A stretch of DNA of 10,539 bases from DASRJW01 sp035649435 (GTDB lineage: Bacteria; Krumholzibacteriota; Krumholzibacteriia; G020349025), in the NCBI GenBank assembly GCA_035649435.1, contig DASRJO010000208.1:1-10539 (forward strand), read 5' to 3'. Of the stretch, positions 1-6,397 are shown piece after piece. The notes under the pieces are model-generated. The model had not been told where the DNA came from. It saw only the letters and a list, made by a program, of their open reading frames with translations, and made no database searches. The position numbers and the translations under genes were made by a program. Each line of letters starts with the position of its first letter. Within the stretch, counting starts at the first letter, position 1.

Positions 1-1
1 C

Positions 2-310
2 GCATCGGTCGAGTTCCGGTTTCCATTGCTGCGGTATCTCGCGCTCGGTTGGCCGCTGCCGCTCGAGCTCGGCAACGTGCGCGGCGCGCTGTTCGCCGAA
101 GGGGCTTCGGCGTGGGACGGCGAGTTCCTGCGCTCGAGCCGCGCCACCGCGGGTCATGCGCTCGGCCTGGGTCCGCAGATGGCCTTCGGCTTCGGCACCC
201 GGCTCAATCTCGGCGCCTACGTGCTGCGAATCGACTGGGCCCACCGTTACGATGCCGAGCGCGACCATCTGAGCCGCGCCACGAGCATCTCCATCGGCGC
301 CGATTTCTGA
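2..310 (+). CDS. C-terminal end of an outer-membrane beta-barrel protein (partial)
   Basis: The reading frame is open from the left edge to a TGA at 308-310, so only the last 102 residues of a larger protein are present. They contain alternating hydrophobic and polar strands typical of transmembrane beta-hairpins (for example GPQMAFGFGTRLNLGAYVL), a glycine-rich turn region (LGNVRGALFAEGASAWDG), and a terminal phenylalanine (SISIGADF). That terminal aromatic residue is the usual recognition signal for BAM-mediated insertion. The pattern resembles the last strands of BamA/Omp85-like barrels, including those fused behind TolB/PD40 propellers in several GC-rich diderm phyla. The N-terminal part that would identify the protein lies outside the window, so the barrel call is firmer than the family call. 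The next gene is convergent and ends 39 nt away. Confidence 0.72.
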   Translation, partial: ASVEFRFPLLRYLALGWPLPLELGNVRGALFAEGASAWDGEFLRSSRATAGHALGLGPQMAFGFGTRLNLGAYVLRIDWAHRYDAERDHLSRATSISIGADF

Positions 311-349
311 GGCCCACCGAAACCGGTCCGGTGCAGTCGAGGCGGAGGC

Positions 350-952
350 CTACAGCAAACTTCGCAGCGCGTGCAAATCGCGGACGCAAGTATCGGCCCA
401 CCCGGCATACTCGCAGGGGTCGCTCGCATCGAGGTGCACGGTGAGCGTTCCCACTTCGCGGCCGGCCTGCAAATCATAAAGATAATCCCCGACCATCACT
501 GCGTCCCACGGTGCCGCTTGCCAGGCGTCGAGGAGGAGGCGGATGCCGGCGCCGCTCGGCTTGGGTGCGCAGGCTTCGCGTCCGAGGATGAAGCGCGGTG
601 CGAAGAACTCGGCGAGACCGCATTGCCTTAGCGTGGCCAATGCCACCGGGTGACTGTTGCGCGTCACGATGCCGAGCGCGGCGCCGCGTTGGCGCAACGC
701 CTGCAAGAGCTCGGTCGCGCCAGGTTGCACCTCCGACTTGAGCGCGATGTCGTGCTCGATGGCATCGAGCGCGGCGAACAATTCTCCTTGGCGTGCAGGC
801 GGCAACTCCGCCATTTGCTCCAGGATCGGGCGATCCACCGCGAGGCCGAGCGTGCGCTTGATGGCGGCGAAATCGTGCGCCGCGACGGTCAAGGTGCCGT
901 CCATGTCGAAGATCCAAAACCGGCGCTGCGCGAGATCGTCCTGCGGTCGCAT
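350..952 (-). CDS. HAD-superfamily hydrolase (phosphoglycolate phosphatase-like)
   Basis: A 200-residue protein with the complete set of HAD motifs. Motif I is FDMDGTL, with nucleophile D16 and acid/base D18. Motif II is IVTRN, with T97. Motif III is the lysine of APKPSGAG, K131. Motif IV is MVGDYLYD, with D156 and D160. A helical cap of about 50 residues lies between motifs I and II, as in subfamily IA phosphatases such as Gph, and the length is close to the usual 200-220. It is expected to be a soluble Mg-dependent phosphomonoesterase; the substrate cannot be read from the sequence. The ATG at 950-952 puts motif I at residue 16; further upstream the frame turns into arginine-rich out-of-frame sequence of the neighbour. 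The stop codon of the membrane protein lies 2 nt before this start, so the two are translationally coupled in one operon. Confidence 0.88.
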   Translation of the reverse strand: MRPQDDLAQRRFWIFDMDGTLTVAAHDFAAIKRTLGLAVDRPILEQMAELPPARQGELFAALDAIEHDIALKSEVQPGATELLQALRQRGAALGIVTRNSHPVALATLRQCGLAEFFAPRFILGREACAPKPSGAGIRLLLDAWQAAPWDAVMVGDYLYDLQAGREVGTLTVHLDASDPCEYAGWADTCVRDLHALRSLL

Positions 953-954
953 GC

Positions 955-2175
955 TCAGTCGCCACCCGCTTGCAGCGTCTGCATGCGCGCGGCGCTGTCG
1001 GCGCTCTGGCCGGCGGTGCGTGCCTGCGCATCGAAACCGCGCACGACGGCGAGCTCCCCATACAAGAGTGCCACCAGCACCACCCCGAGCACGATGCGCA
1101 GCGGCCGGCCGACGCGGTGCCACAATTGGTAGAAGCCGAGGGCGACGAGGCCGCAGACGAAGGCGGCCGGCAGACACGCCTCGCCGAGTTGGAGCCGGGG
1201 TTCAGTCGGCGCGCGCAACGACAGCGGCACGAGGAACGCGAACAAGCAGGACAGCAACCAGCGCACCGCGCCACCCGCTTTGATGAACCACAGGACCGCG
1301 GCACCGGCGACGAACAAGCCGGTAATGGGGCGCGTCTGGTGGATGAGCTCGAGCATGCGCTGCACGAGGACGTTCGGCGACGGATGTGCCGCGTCGGCAG
1401 CGAGCGGCAAGACCATGAGCGAGAGCAAATGCAGGGCGCGAACCGGGAGCGTTACCCACGTCGAGGCCTGGAGCAGGAGGTCGGCGACGCCGTGACCTCG
1501 CAGGAGCTGCAGGATCACCGCGCCGGCGGCGAGCACGACCAGGAGCGTCAGCTTGCGCACGACCGAGGACAAGCTTCTCCGGTGCGGCCACATGAGCCCG
1601 CCCAACAGCACGAGGCCCATGACGCCGGCCTCGTGACACAGCATGGAGAGGAAGAACAAACCGGCAGTGAGCACGGTGGCGATGAAGCGCCGGCGCGGGG
1701 TGCGCTCGAGCTGTGCGCGCAGCGCCACGATTCCGGTGCAGAGCACGAAGGTCGTGGCGAGCAGGATGGAAAGATTCGCGGGGCGCCAAACACTCTCGCC
1801 GAAGAAACCGAGGCCGAGCGCGAAGAGGATGGCCGCACCGGCTGCCACTTGCGGGCCGAGAGGACCGCGAAACAATGCGAAGAGCAATGTGGCGTTGATG
1901 GTGTGCAGGAAAATGTGGGCGAGCACGAAGCGCGACGCACGCAGTCCCCACGCATCGAGCTCGAAGTCGAACGCGAGCTGCGACAGCGGCCGCTCGAACG
2001 GCGGGATCCACGGCGGCGTGAGCGACTGAACGGCGGTGTCCGTCGCCAATGCGTGCTCGAGCATGACGAAATCGGGAGCGGAAAAACCGGAATCGGTGGC
2101 GCCGGAGAAGGCGAAGAAGGTGCAGAAGAGGGCCGAAAACGCCATGCCCAAGTGGGCGAGGAAGCGCAAGCTCAT
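955..2175 (-). CDS. Polytopic membrane protein, GT-C glycosyltransferase-like (TMTC/PMT-type fold)
   Basis: A 406-residue protein with about 10-11 hydrophobic segments, at roughly 4-24, 84-103, 108-127, 133-152, 164-195, 207-225, 240-260, 284-300, 305-320, 332-350 and 359-378. Several stretches match the pattern of GT-C lipid-linked-sugar transferases. The motif ERPLSQLAFDFELDAWGL precedes the second segment (family style: RPL..LSF.LDY.LWGL). It is followed by HIFLHTINATLLF (family style: NLLLHALNALL), then FGESVWRPANL, and later LCHEAGVMGLVLL. The first external loop contains PDF (D35), where catalytic members usually carry a double acid or D/E pair, so activity is uncertain. The likely role is envelope glycan or protein glycosylation, by inference only. 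The ATG at 2173-2175 starts directly before the first hydrophobic segment; a TTG 75 nt upstream would add an arginine-rich, unlikely extension. It is the gene before the HAD phosphatase in the same operon. Confidence 0.68.
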   Translation of the reverse strand: MSLRFLAHLGMAFSALFCTFFAFSGATDSGFSAPDFVMLEHALATDTAVQSLTPPWIPPFERPLSQLAFDFELDAWGLRASRFVLAHIFLHTINATLLFALFRGPLGPQVAAGAAILFALGLGFFGESVWRPANLSILLATTFVLCTGIVALRAQLERTPRRRFIATVLTAGLFFLSMLCHEAGVMGLVLLGGLMWPHRRSLSSVVRKLTLLVVLAAGAVILQLLRGHGVADLLLQASTWVTLPVRALHLLSLMVLPLAADAAHPSPNVLVQRMLELIHQTRPITGLFVAGAAVLWFIKAGGAVRWLLSCLFAFLVPLSLRAPTEPRLQLGEACLPAAFVCGLVALGFYQLWHRVGRPLRIVLGVVLVALLYGELAVVRGFDAQARTAGQSADSAARMQTLQAGGD

Positions 2176-2198
2176 GAACGATCGCCCATCGGTGACAC
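2172..2198 (-). other. Possible 8-codon leader ORF coupled to the membrane protein gene
   Basis: On the minus strand a purine-rich Shine-Dalgarno-like run (GGGAGAGG, complement of 2203-2210) is followed at good spacing by a GTG (2196-2198). This GTG opens an 8-codon frame reading MSPMGDRS. Its TGA (2172-2174) overlaps the ATG of the membrane protein in an ATGA arrangement. The membrane protein itself lacks a recognisable ribosome site at the proper distance, so translation may start at the leader and re-initiate. This is an inference from spacing only; such short frames also arise by chance. Confidence 0.25.
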
Positions 2199-2317
2199 GC
2201 AGCCTCTCCCTTCGACGGTAGAGGCCGCGCCCGAGCCCTCGCAAGCACAATCGCCAGTGACTGCCGAGGGGATCGGTGGCGGCGCCGGCTTGGTGGTGTG
2301 AAGAGCGGTCGCTGCCC

Positions 2318-3976
2318 TCAGGTGGCGCGGCCGACGCGTTCGGAGCGCGGAACCACGCCGCGAGGCCGCCTGCGTTTCTCCATCGGGATGGAGAAGGAGA
2401 ACGTGGACCCGGACCCGAGTTGGCTGTCTACACGGACCTTGCCGCCGTGCAGCTCGACGAGGTGCTTGACGAGGTCGAGGCCGAGTCCGACGCCACCGTG
2501 GCGTCGCGTCGAAGAGCCATCGATTTGCACGAACTTCTGGAAGATGAGCTCGTGATGCTCTGGAGCGATGCCGATGCCTTCGTCGGTCACCGCGGCCCAG
2601 ACGTGACCCTGCTCGCTCCACGTGCGCACGCGCACTTGGGCTTGTGGCGGTGAGAACTTGATGGCGTTGGCGATGAGGTTCCAGACGATTTGCTGTGACC
2701 GCAGCTCGTCCAGGTAGACGGGTGGCAGGTCGGGATCGAGCTCCAGCTGAATGCGGATTTGGTTCTTGTCGGCGGTCGGACGCACGGTGAGGACGGCCGC
2801 TTCGACGACCTGATTCAGCGAGCCCAGCTGCAGCTTGAGCTCGGTGGCGAGCGAATCGAGCTTGGCGATGTCGAGAAGCCCGCCGATCAGCTTCTGCAGC
2901 TTGTGCCCCTGCTCGGCGATCACCTTGAGGAACTGATCGGTCGTGGCAGGCGGCGGGCGTGTCAACAGGATGGCTTCGGCGTAGGCGATGATCGCGGTCA
3001 GTGGTGTGCGCAGCTCGTGCGAAACGTTGCTCATGAACTCGTTCTTGAGCATGTCGATTTCCTTCAGGCGTTCCGCCGCCTCCGACAACTCCTGGTTGCG
3101 TCGCAGCAGCGCCTTCTCGATGGCGCGCACGGCGCTCAGATCGCGCAGCACGCAGAGCATTTCGCCGCCGTCGCCGATCGGAGACAGGATCAGCTGCACG
3201 TCGACCTCGCCATCCGCAGCCGGCAAGCGCGTCTCGCAGCGCGCATTGCCGGTCCGGCGCGCGGCCTCGAGCAGCTCCAACATGTGCGCATGCGACAGGC
3301 CGAGAGGTGCGCGCCCGCCACGCTTGCCATCCAGGGGCTGGCCACGCCATGCAGCGCTGTCCGCGAGCGGGCCCGCCGCGGTGGAGTGAATCTCCTCGAC
3401 CACCCCATCGCGCGACAGCACCAGCACACACCAGTCGGGCGCATGGGTGAGCAGAGCCTCGTAGCGTTGCGACTGCTGTCGCGCTCGTTCCAGGCGCAAC
3501 ATCCACCCGAGCGCCGGACCCGCATGACGCAGATAGGCACGCAACGCATGCAGGCGCGACGGTCGTGCGCCCTCGAGTCGCAAGGTCGCCAAGCGCTCGG
3601 AACCGTCGTGGAGTGTCAACGCCAGGCGCTGTTTGCTGCGAGTGGAGGAGGCGGATCGCCGAGGCCGCGCATGGGTCGGTGCGGCCGTGACGCTGGGGAC
3701 GAGGAGTTGGAGCTCGACCGCATGCGCACTGGTGCAACGCTGGCCCCAGCGAACGATTGCCGCACACAGATCCGTGACATCGGGCGCGTGCAAGAGCGCG
3801 GCGATGTCCGGAGCTGGCGAATCGAAGCGCCTCGTTGACGCTTGGCGCTGGCGTGGGCCGAGAGGCTCGGTCCCGACACGCGTGCGACGAGGCCGCTGCG
3901 CGCGCGAATCGCGCCTGTCCGGCACAGACGTGGCTCTGTGCCGGCGCTGCCGAGGAGTTCGCGTTCGGGTCGGCAT
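2318..3976 (-). CDS. Cytoplasmic sensor histidine kinase with GAF-like and PAS-like input domains
   Basis: A 552-residue kinase without membrane segments. Residues 1-50 are a strongly arginine-rich, probably disordered tail. About 55-165 resemble a degenerate GAF domain, and about 170-285 a PAS domain ending in a coiled linker (RNQELSEAAERLKEID). The dimerisation/phosphoacceptor domain carries the H-box SNVSHELRTPLTAI, with phosphorylated H320. The ATP-binding domain shows the N-box QQIVWNLIANAIKF (N433 and N437), the G1 box VTDEGIGIAPE (D465), the F-box FQKFVQID and the G2 box GGVGLGLDLVKHL (494-506). All catalytic elements are intact. The ATG at 3974-3976 was chosen because AAGGAG lies 6 nt before it. 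No response regulator, receiver domain or HTH gene is adjacent, so the partner is elsewhere. The downstream membrane protein starts after a 142-nt gap. The input ligand is unknown. Confidence 0.9.
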   Translation of the reverse strand: MPTRTRTPRQRRHRATSVPDRRDSRAQRPRRTRVGTEPLGPRQRQASTRRFDSPAPDIAALLHAPDVTDLCAAIVRWGQRCTSAHAVELQLLVPSVTAAPTHARPRRSASSTRSKQRLALTLHDGSERLATLRLEGARPSRLHALRAYLRHAGPALGWMLRLERARQQSQRYEALLTHAPDWCVLVLSRDGVVEEIHSTAAGPLADSAAWRGQPLDGKRGGRAPLGLSHAHMLELLEAARRTGNARCETRLPAADGEVDVQLILSPIGDGGEMLCVLRDLSAVRAIEKALLRRNQELSEAAERLKEIDMLKNEFMSNVSHELRTPLTAIIAYAEAILLTRPPPATTDQFLKVIAEQGHKLQKLIGGLLDIAKLDSLATELKLQLGSLNQVVEAAVLTVRPTADKNQIRIQLELDPDLPPVYLDELRSQQIVWNLIANAIKFSPPQAQVRVRTWSEQGHVWAAVTDEGIGIAPEHHELIFQKFVQIDGSSTRRHGGVGLGLDLVKHLVELHGGKVRVDSQLGSGSTFSFSIPMEKRRRPRGVVPRSERVGRAT

Positions 3977-3982
3977 GGATGG

Positions 3983-3988
3983 CTCCTT
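3983..3988 (-). promoter_or_regulatory. Ribosome binding site of the histidine kinase
   Basis: AAGGAG on the minus strand, 6 nt before the ATG at 3976. It decides for this start over an in-frame ATG 14 codons upstream. Confidence 0.8.
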
Positions 3989-4026
3989 GCGAACGCGTGA
4001 CTGCAGGAGACATGCCATGGAATTTG

Positions 4027-4056
4027 TTGACGTTGCGACGGATCAGCGCTTTTACT
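4027..4056 (+). promoter_or_regulatory. Candidate sigma-70-type promoter for the DNA methyltransferase
   Basis: TTGACG (4027-4032, 5 of 6 to TTGACA) is separated by 18 nt from TTTACT (4051-4056, 4 of 6 to TATAAT). The pair lies in a locally AT-richer patch of the 180-nt divergent intergenic region. Transcription would begin near 4063, about 95 nt before the preferred methyltransferase start. I found no equally good promoter for the kinase on the other strand. Confidence 0.4.
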
Positions 4057-4156
4057 CGCGGTGTTCCAGTGAGTGCGCGCTTCCAGTGTGGGGATGGGAA
4101 CGGGGGGCTGTGTGGAACGGTCGCCGACTCACGACTTCGATCGGTTGCCCCGGGCG

Positions 4157-5731
4157 ATGTCGGATCTCGTGCAGCAGCATGCGCAGTCACCCGAGGAACT
4201 GTGGCGCTGGATCGAACGGCTGCAGGAGTCACGTCAGGAAGCAGAGCGCAGTCCCCGGCTCGGCGTCGTCCACACGCCGGCGCGGGTCGCGGCACTCATG
4301 GCCGAGCGCCTGTTGCACGGCTGCCGCGACAGCAAGCCGTTGCGTGTTCTCGACGCTGGATGTGGTTCCGGCCGACTGCTGACTGCGGTGCTGCGTGTGG
4401 CGGCTGGGCGCGGCACGCGGGTCGACTGCCAGGGTGTGGACAGCGACGCGAGCTCGGCCCGGTGGGCGCAGGCGTTGCAACAGATGCTGCCGCGCGCGGC
4501 ATCGGAGCTCGCGGCTTGGAACATCGTGCACGCGGATTTCTTGCTCGACTACGCGCCGCGACATCGATTCGATTGCATCATCGCCAATCCGCCCTACATC
4601 GCCGCACGCGATCTCGAGCCGTCGTATCGCAACAAGCTGCGCGCCCAAGCTCTAATCGTGGGGCGCAGCGATCTGAGCGCCCTGTTCGTCGAGCGGATGC
4701 TCGACCTGCTGTGTCCCGGCGGCCGCTTGTGCGTCATCGTGCCCAACAAGCTCCTGGCGGCCGACTACGCCGCCGGCCTGCGCCGTCGCTTGCTGCAAGA
4801 CACGTGTGTCGACGAGATCTGGGACCTGGCGGGCGAGGACGTCTTCGCCGGCTGCGCCGCGTATCCAGTGATCCTGGTGTTGCGCGCCCGCCGTCCCGTC
4901 GAAGCGCACTGCGTTGCCGTGCACGCTGCCGACGGCACGGTTCGCACGCGCTGGCCTCAATCGGCGCTCTTGGCTCTGCCGCAGCACGTGGTGCCGCTCG
5001 ACCTTCCGGCGACGATATGGCCTCTGTTGCAACGGTTGATGTCCATGCCCCGGCTCGGGGACGTGGTGAGCGTCGGCTGCGGCATCGCGACCCCCGGCTT
5101 CAATCGTGCCATCGATCGCGGCTGCGATCGGATCATCTGCAGCGGCGACATCGCGCCGTTTCGTGTGCGCAACCGCCGGCGTTTCGCGGCGGGAACACTG
5201 CGACTGGCTTCCCGCAGCTTGGCGCGGCAGAAGGTGACGAAGGTCGTCATCCCGGGGATGTTCCGGCGACTGCACGCTGCCTTCGACGCTCGAGGCGACC
5301 TGCTCGGCCGCGTCTACTTCGTGCCAGTGCCGGAAACCGGAGATTCCAGACGCACGCTCCTGATGGCGCTGCTCAACTCGCGTCTCTATGCAGTGCTCTA
5401 CCGCGGGCTCTTCGGCGGCGTGGCGCAGTCGGGCGGGTACCTGCGCCTCAACGCGCCGTACGTGCGTCGGTTACCGTGGCCGCGGACGCCGCCCACGCCA
5501 TCCGTGGGCCGTGCCGTACGCCGCCTCGAGTCGAGCCCGATGGCGAGTCGCACCGACTTGGACGCCTGCGTGGAAGATCTCTTTGGTCTCGGGGCACGAG
5601 ATCGGCAACTCCTGGCACGCCTCGATCGGCGCATGCATGGAACGAACAGCCCGCGTCCACCCAGCGCACGGAATTCGACCCCTCGTAGGTTGCTCGGGGT
5701 CGCATCGCGCCGGCATCGGAGCCGCAAGTGA
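4157..5731 (+). CDS. Solitary N6-adenine DNA methyltransferase (Eco57I/TaqI-like)
   Basis: A 524-residue protein with SAM-binding motif I VLDAGCGSGRLL (about 64-75) and catalytic motif IV IIANPPYIAARDL (NPPY at 144-147), which defines amino-methyltransferases acting on adenine N6. It also has a conserved GRSDLSALFVERML helix (169-182) and the VPNKLL strand after it. These are the standard elements of the Eco57I/TaqI-type gamma class. Residues of about 297-452 (MPRLGDVVSVGCGIATPGFN, and later LFGGVAQSGGYLRLNAPYVRRLPWP) look like a TaqI-type target-recognition region. No nuclease motif precedes motif I and no endonuclease gene adjoins it, so this is an orphan enzyme as far as can be seen. The C-terminal tail is very basic. 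The start is uncertain: ATG 4157 sits nearest the conserved part; GTG 4073 and ATG 4094 are in-frame alternatives and none has a clear ribosome site. Confidence 0.85.
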   Translation: MSDLVQQHAQSPEELWRWIERLQESRQEAERSPRLGVVHTPARVAALMAERLLHGCRDSKPLRVLDAGCGSGRLLTAVLRVAAGRGTRVDCQGVDSDASSARWAQALQQMLPRAASELAAWNIVHADFLLDYAPRHRFDCIIANPPYIAARDLEPSYRNKLRAQALIVGRSDLSALFVERMLDLLCPGGRLCVIVPNKLLAADYAAGLRRRLLQDTCVDEIWDLAGEDVFAGCAAYPVILVLRARRPVEAHCVAVHAADGTVRTRWPQSALLALPQHVVPLDLPATIWPLLQRLMSMPRLGDVVSVGCGIATPGFNRAIDRGCDRIICSGDIAPFRVRNRRRFAAGTLRLASRSLARQKVTKVVIPGMFRRLHAAFDARGDLLGRVYFVPVPETGDSRRTLLMALLNSRLYAVLYRGLFGGVAQSGGYLRLNAPYVRRLPWPRTPPTPSVGRAVRRLESSPMASRTDLDACVEDLFGLGARDRQLLARLDRRMHGTNSPRPPSARNSTPRRLLGVASRRHRSRK

Positions 5732-5764
5732 ATGTGGAACATCAGCTTAATTAAATTCATCGAC

Positions 5765-5781
5765 TTGGCATGACGGTTGCT
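5765..5781 (+). promoter_or_regulatory. Sigma-54 (-24/-12) promoter before lptC-lptB-rpoN
   Basis: The sequence TTGGCATGACGGTTGCT contains TGGCATG, four bases and TTGCT. Against the established consensus TGGCACG-N4-TTGCW it has a single mismatch. The invariant GG (5767-5768) and GC (5779-5780) have exactly the 10-nt gap that sigma-54 requires. The predicted start of transcription is near 5792, giving a leader of about 54 nt to the GTG of lptC. A weaker sigma-70-like -35 (TTGACG, 5781-5786) overlaps its end but has only a poor -10 (TACTTA, 5804-5809, preceded by TG). An AT-rich block with the palindrome TTAATTAA (5747-5754) lies just upstream and could bend DNA or bind IHF. That the operon contains rpoN itself makes the match more credible. 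Confidence 0.7.
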
Positions 5782-5835
5782 TGACGTCGGGTCCGGCTTC
5801 TGTTACTTATCGAGTGACGAGGCTCCTGCGAGAAC

Positions 5836-5839
5836 GGAG
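5836..5839 (+). promoter_or_regulatory. Ribosome binding site of lptC
   Basis: GGAG with a 6-nt spacer to the GTG at 5846. This supports the GTG as start rather than the upstream in-frame TTG at 5777, which lies inside the sigma-54 promoter. Confidence 0.65.
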
Positions 5840-5845
5840 ACGATC

Positions 5846-6397
5846 GTGCGCGAAGCCTGGAATCTCGCCAGGAACAGAACCGGTCGGCTCGCAGCAGCGC
5901 TCGCGCTCCTGATCGCGGGTTGCGGGCGGGATGACGACCCCGGCTCCGTCGACACGGACGACGGCGCCACCGAAATCACACGCAACTTCACGACCACCGC
6001 CAGCGACAGCGGTGAGGTGCGCTACGTCTTCCACGCGCGGGTAGCGCGCGGGTACGCAGACGAGAAGACGCGCGCCGAGAACATCCGAGTCGAATTCTAC
6101 GAAGCGGGAAGGGTCGTGTCGGTGCTCACGGCACGCCAGGGAACCCTGGGAGGCGGGCGCTTGACCGCCACCGGCAACGTCGTGGTGGAAACGGTGGAGG
6201 GCGCGCGCCTGGAGACAGAATCGCTCTTCTGGGATCGCGAGATGCAGAAGATCCGCAGCGAAGAGCTCGTGCGCATCACACGCCGCGGCGATCCCGAGGT
6301 TCTCACCGGGCGCGGCTTGACCACGGATCCGAACCTCGATCTTGTCGACATCGGCAGCCCGAATTTGACCGGACCCGTGGGCGCGGAACGGCGATGA
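5846..6397 (+). CDS. lptC: LPS export protein LptC, predicted lipoprotein
   Basis: A 183-residue protein. The N-terminus has positive charges (R2, R9, R11, R14), a hydrophobic core (LAAALALLIAG) and a lipobox IAGC with the lipidated cysteine at C26, so it is predicted to be a lipoprotein rather than the bitopic anchor of E. coli LptC. Residues of about 55-170 show the repeating beta-strand pattern of the YrbK/LptC jelly roll: RYVFHARVARGY, IRVEFYEAGRVVSVLTARQGT, LTATGNVVVET, ARLETESLFWD. In the family this protein takes LPS from the LptB2FG transporter in the inner membrane and passes it to the periplasmic LptA bridge. The gene overlaps lptB by 4 nt (ATGA), which matches its role in the same complex. 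No lptA lies between them, unlike the E. coli order lptC-lptA-lptB. GTG start with GGAG 6 nt upstream. Confidence 0.85.
   Translation: MREAWNLARNRTGRLAAALALLIAGCGRDDDPGSVDTDDGATEITRNFTTTASDSGEVRYVFHARVARGYADEKTRAENIRVEFYEAGRVVSVLTARQGTLGGGRLTATGNVVVETVEGARLETESLFWDREMQKIRSEELVRITRRGDPEVLTGRGLTTDPNLDLVDIGSPNLTGPVGAERR

Noticed and set aside
311..349. Bidirectional terminator between the convergent barrel and HAD genes
   Set aside because: Only very short pairings (ACCG/CGGT) and no T-run on either strand.
2241..2257. Minus-strand TGGCGATTGTGCTTGC, resembling a sigma-54 element upstream of the membrane protein
   Set aside because: The gap between GG and GC is 11 nt instead of 10, which sigma-54 does not tolerate well.
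970..2301. 443-codon open frame on the plus strand, opposite the membrane protein
   Set aside because: Its product is an unstructured E/R/Q/G-rich chain, as expected from the antisense of a hydrophobic GC-rich gene. It has no ribosome site or recognisable domain.
2172..4295. 707-codon open frame on the minus strand, overlapping the histidine kinase
   Set aside because: It is out of frame with the kinase, whose motifs are complete and whose start has a good ribosome site. The product is R/A/P-rich without domains.
3835..5688. 617-codon plus-strand frame overlapping the methyltransferase
   Set aside because: It is a shifted frame of the methyltransferase. NPPY and the SAM motif lie in the other frame, and this product has only arginine- and alanine-rich filler.
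5777..5845. N-terminal extension of lptC from TTG 5777
   Set aside because: It begins inside the sigma-54 element, has no ribosome site, and would bury the signal peptide behind 23 extra residues.
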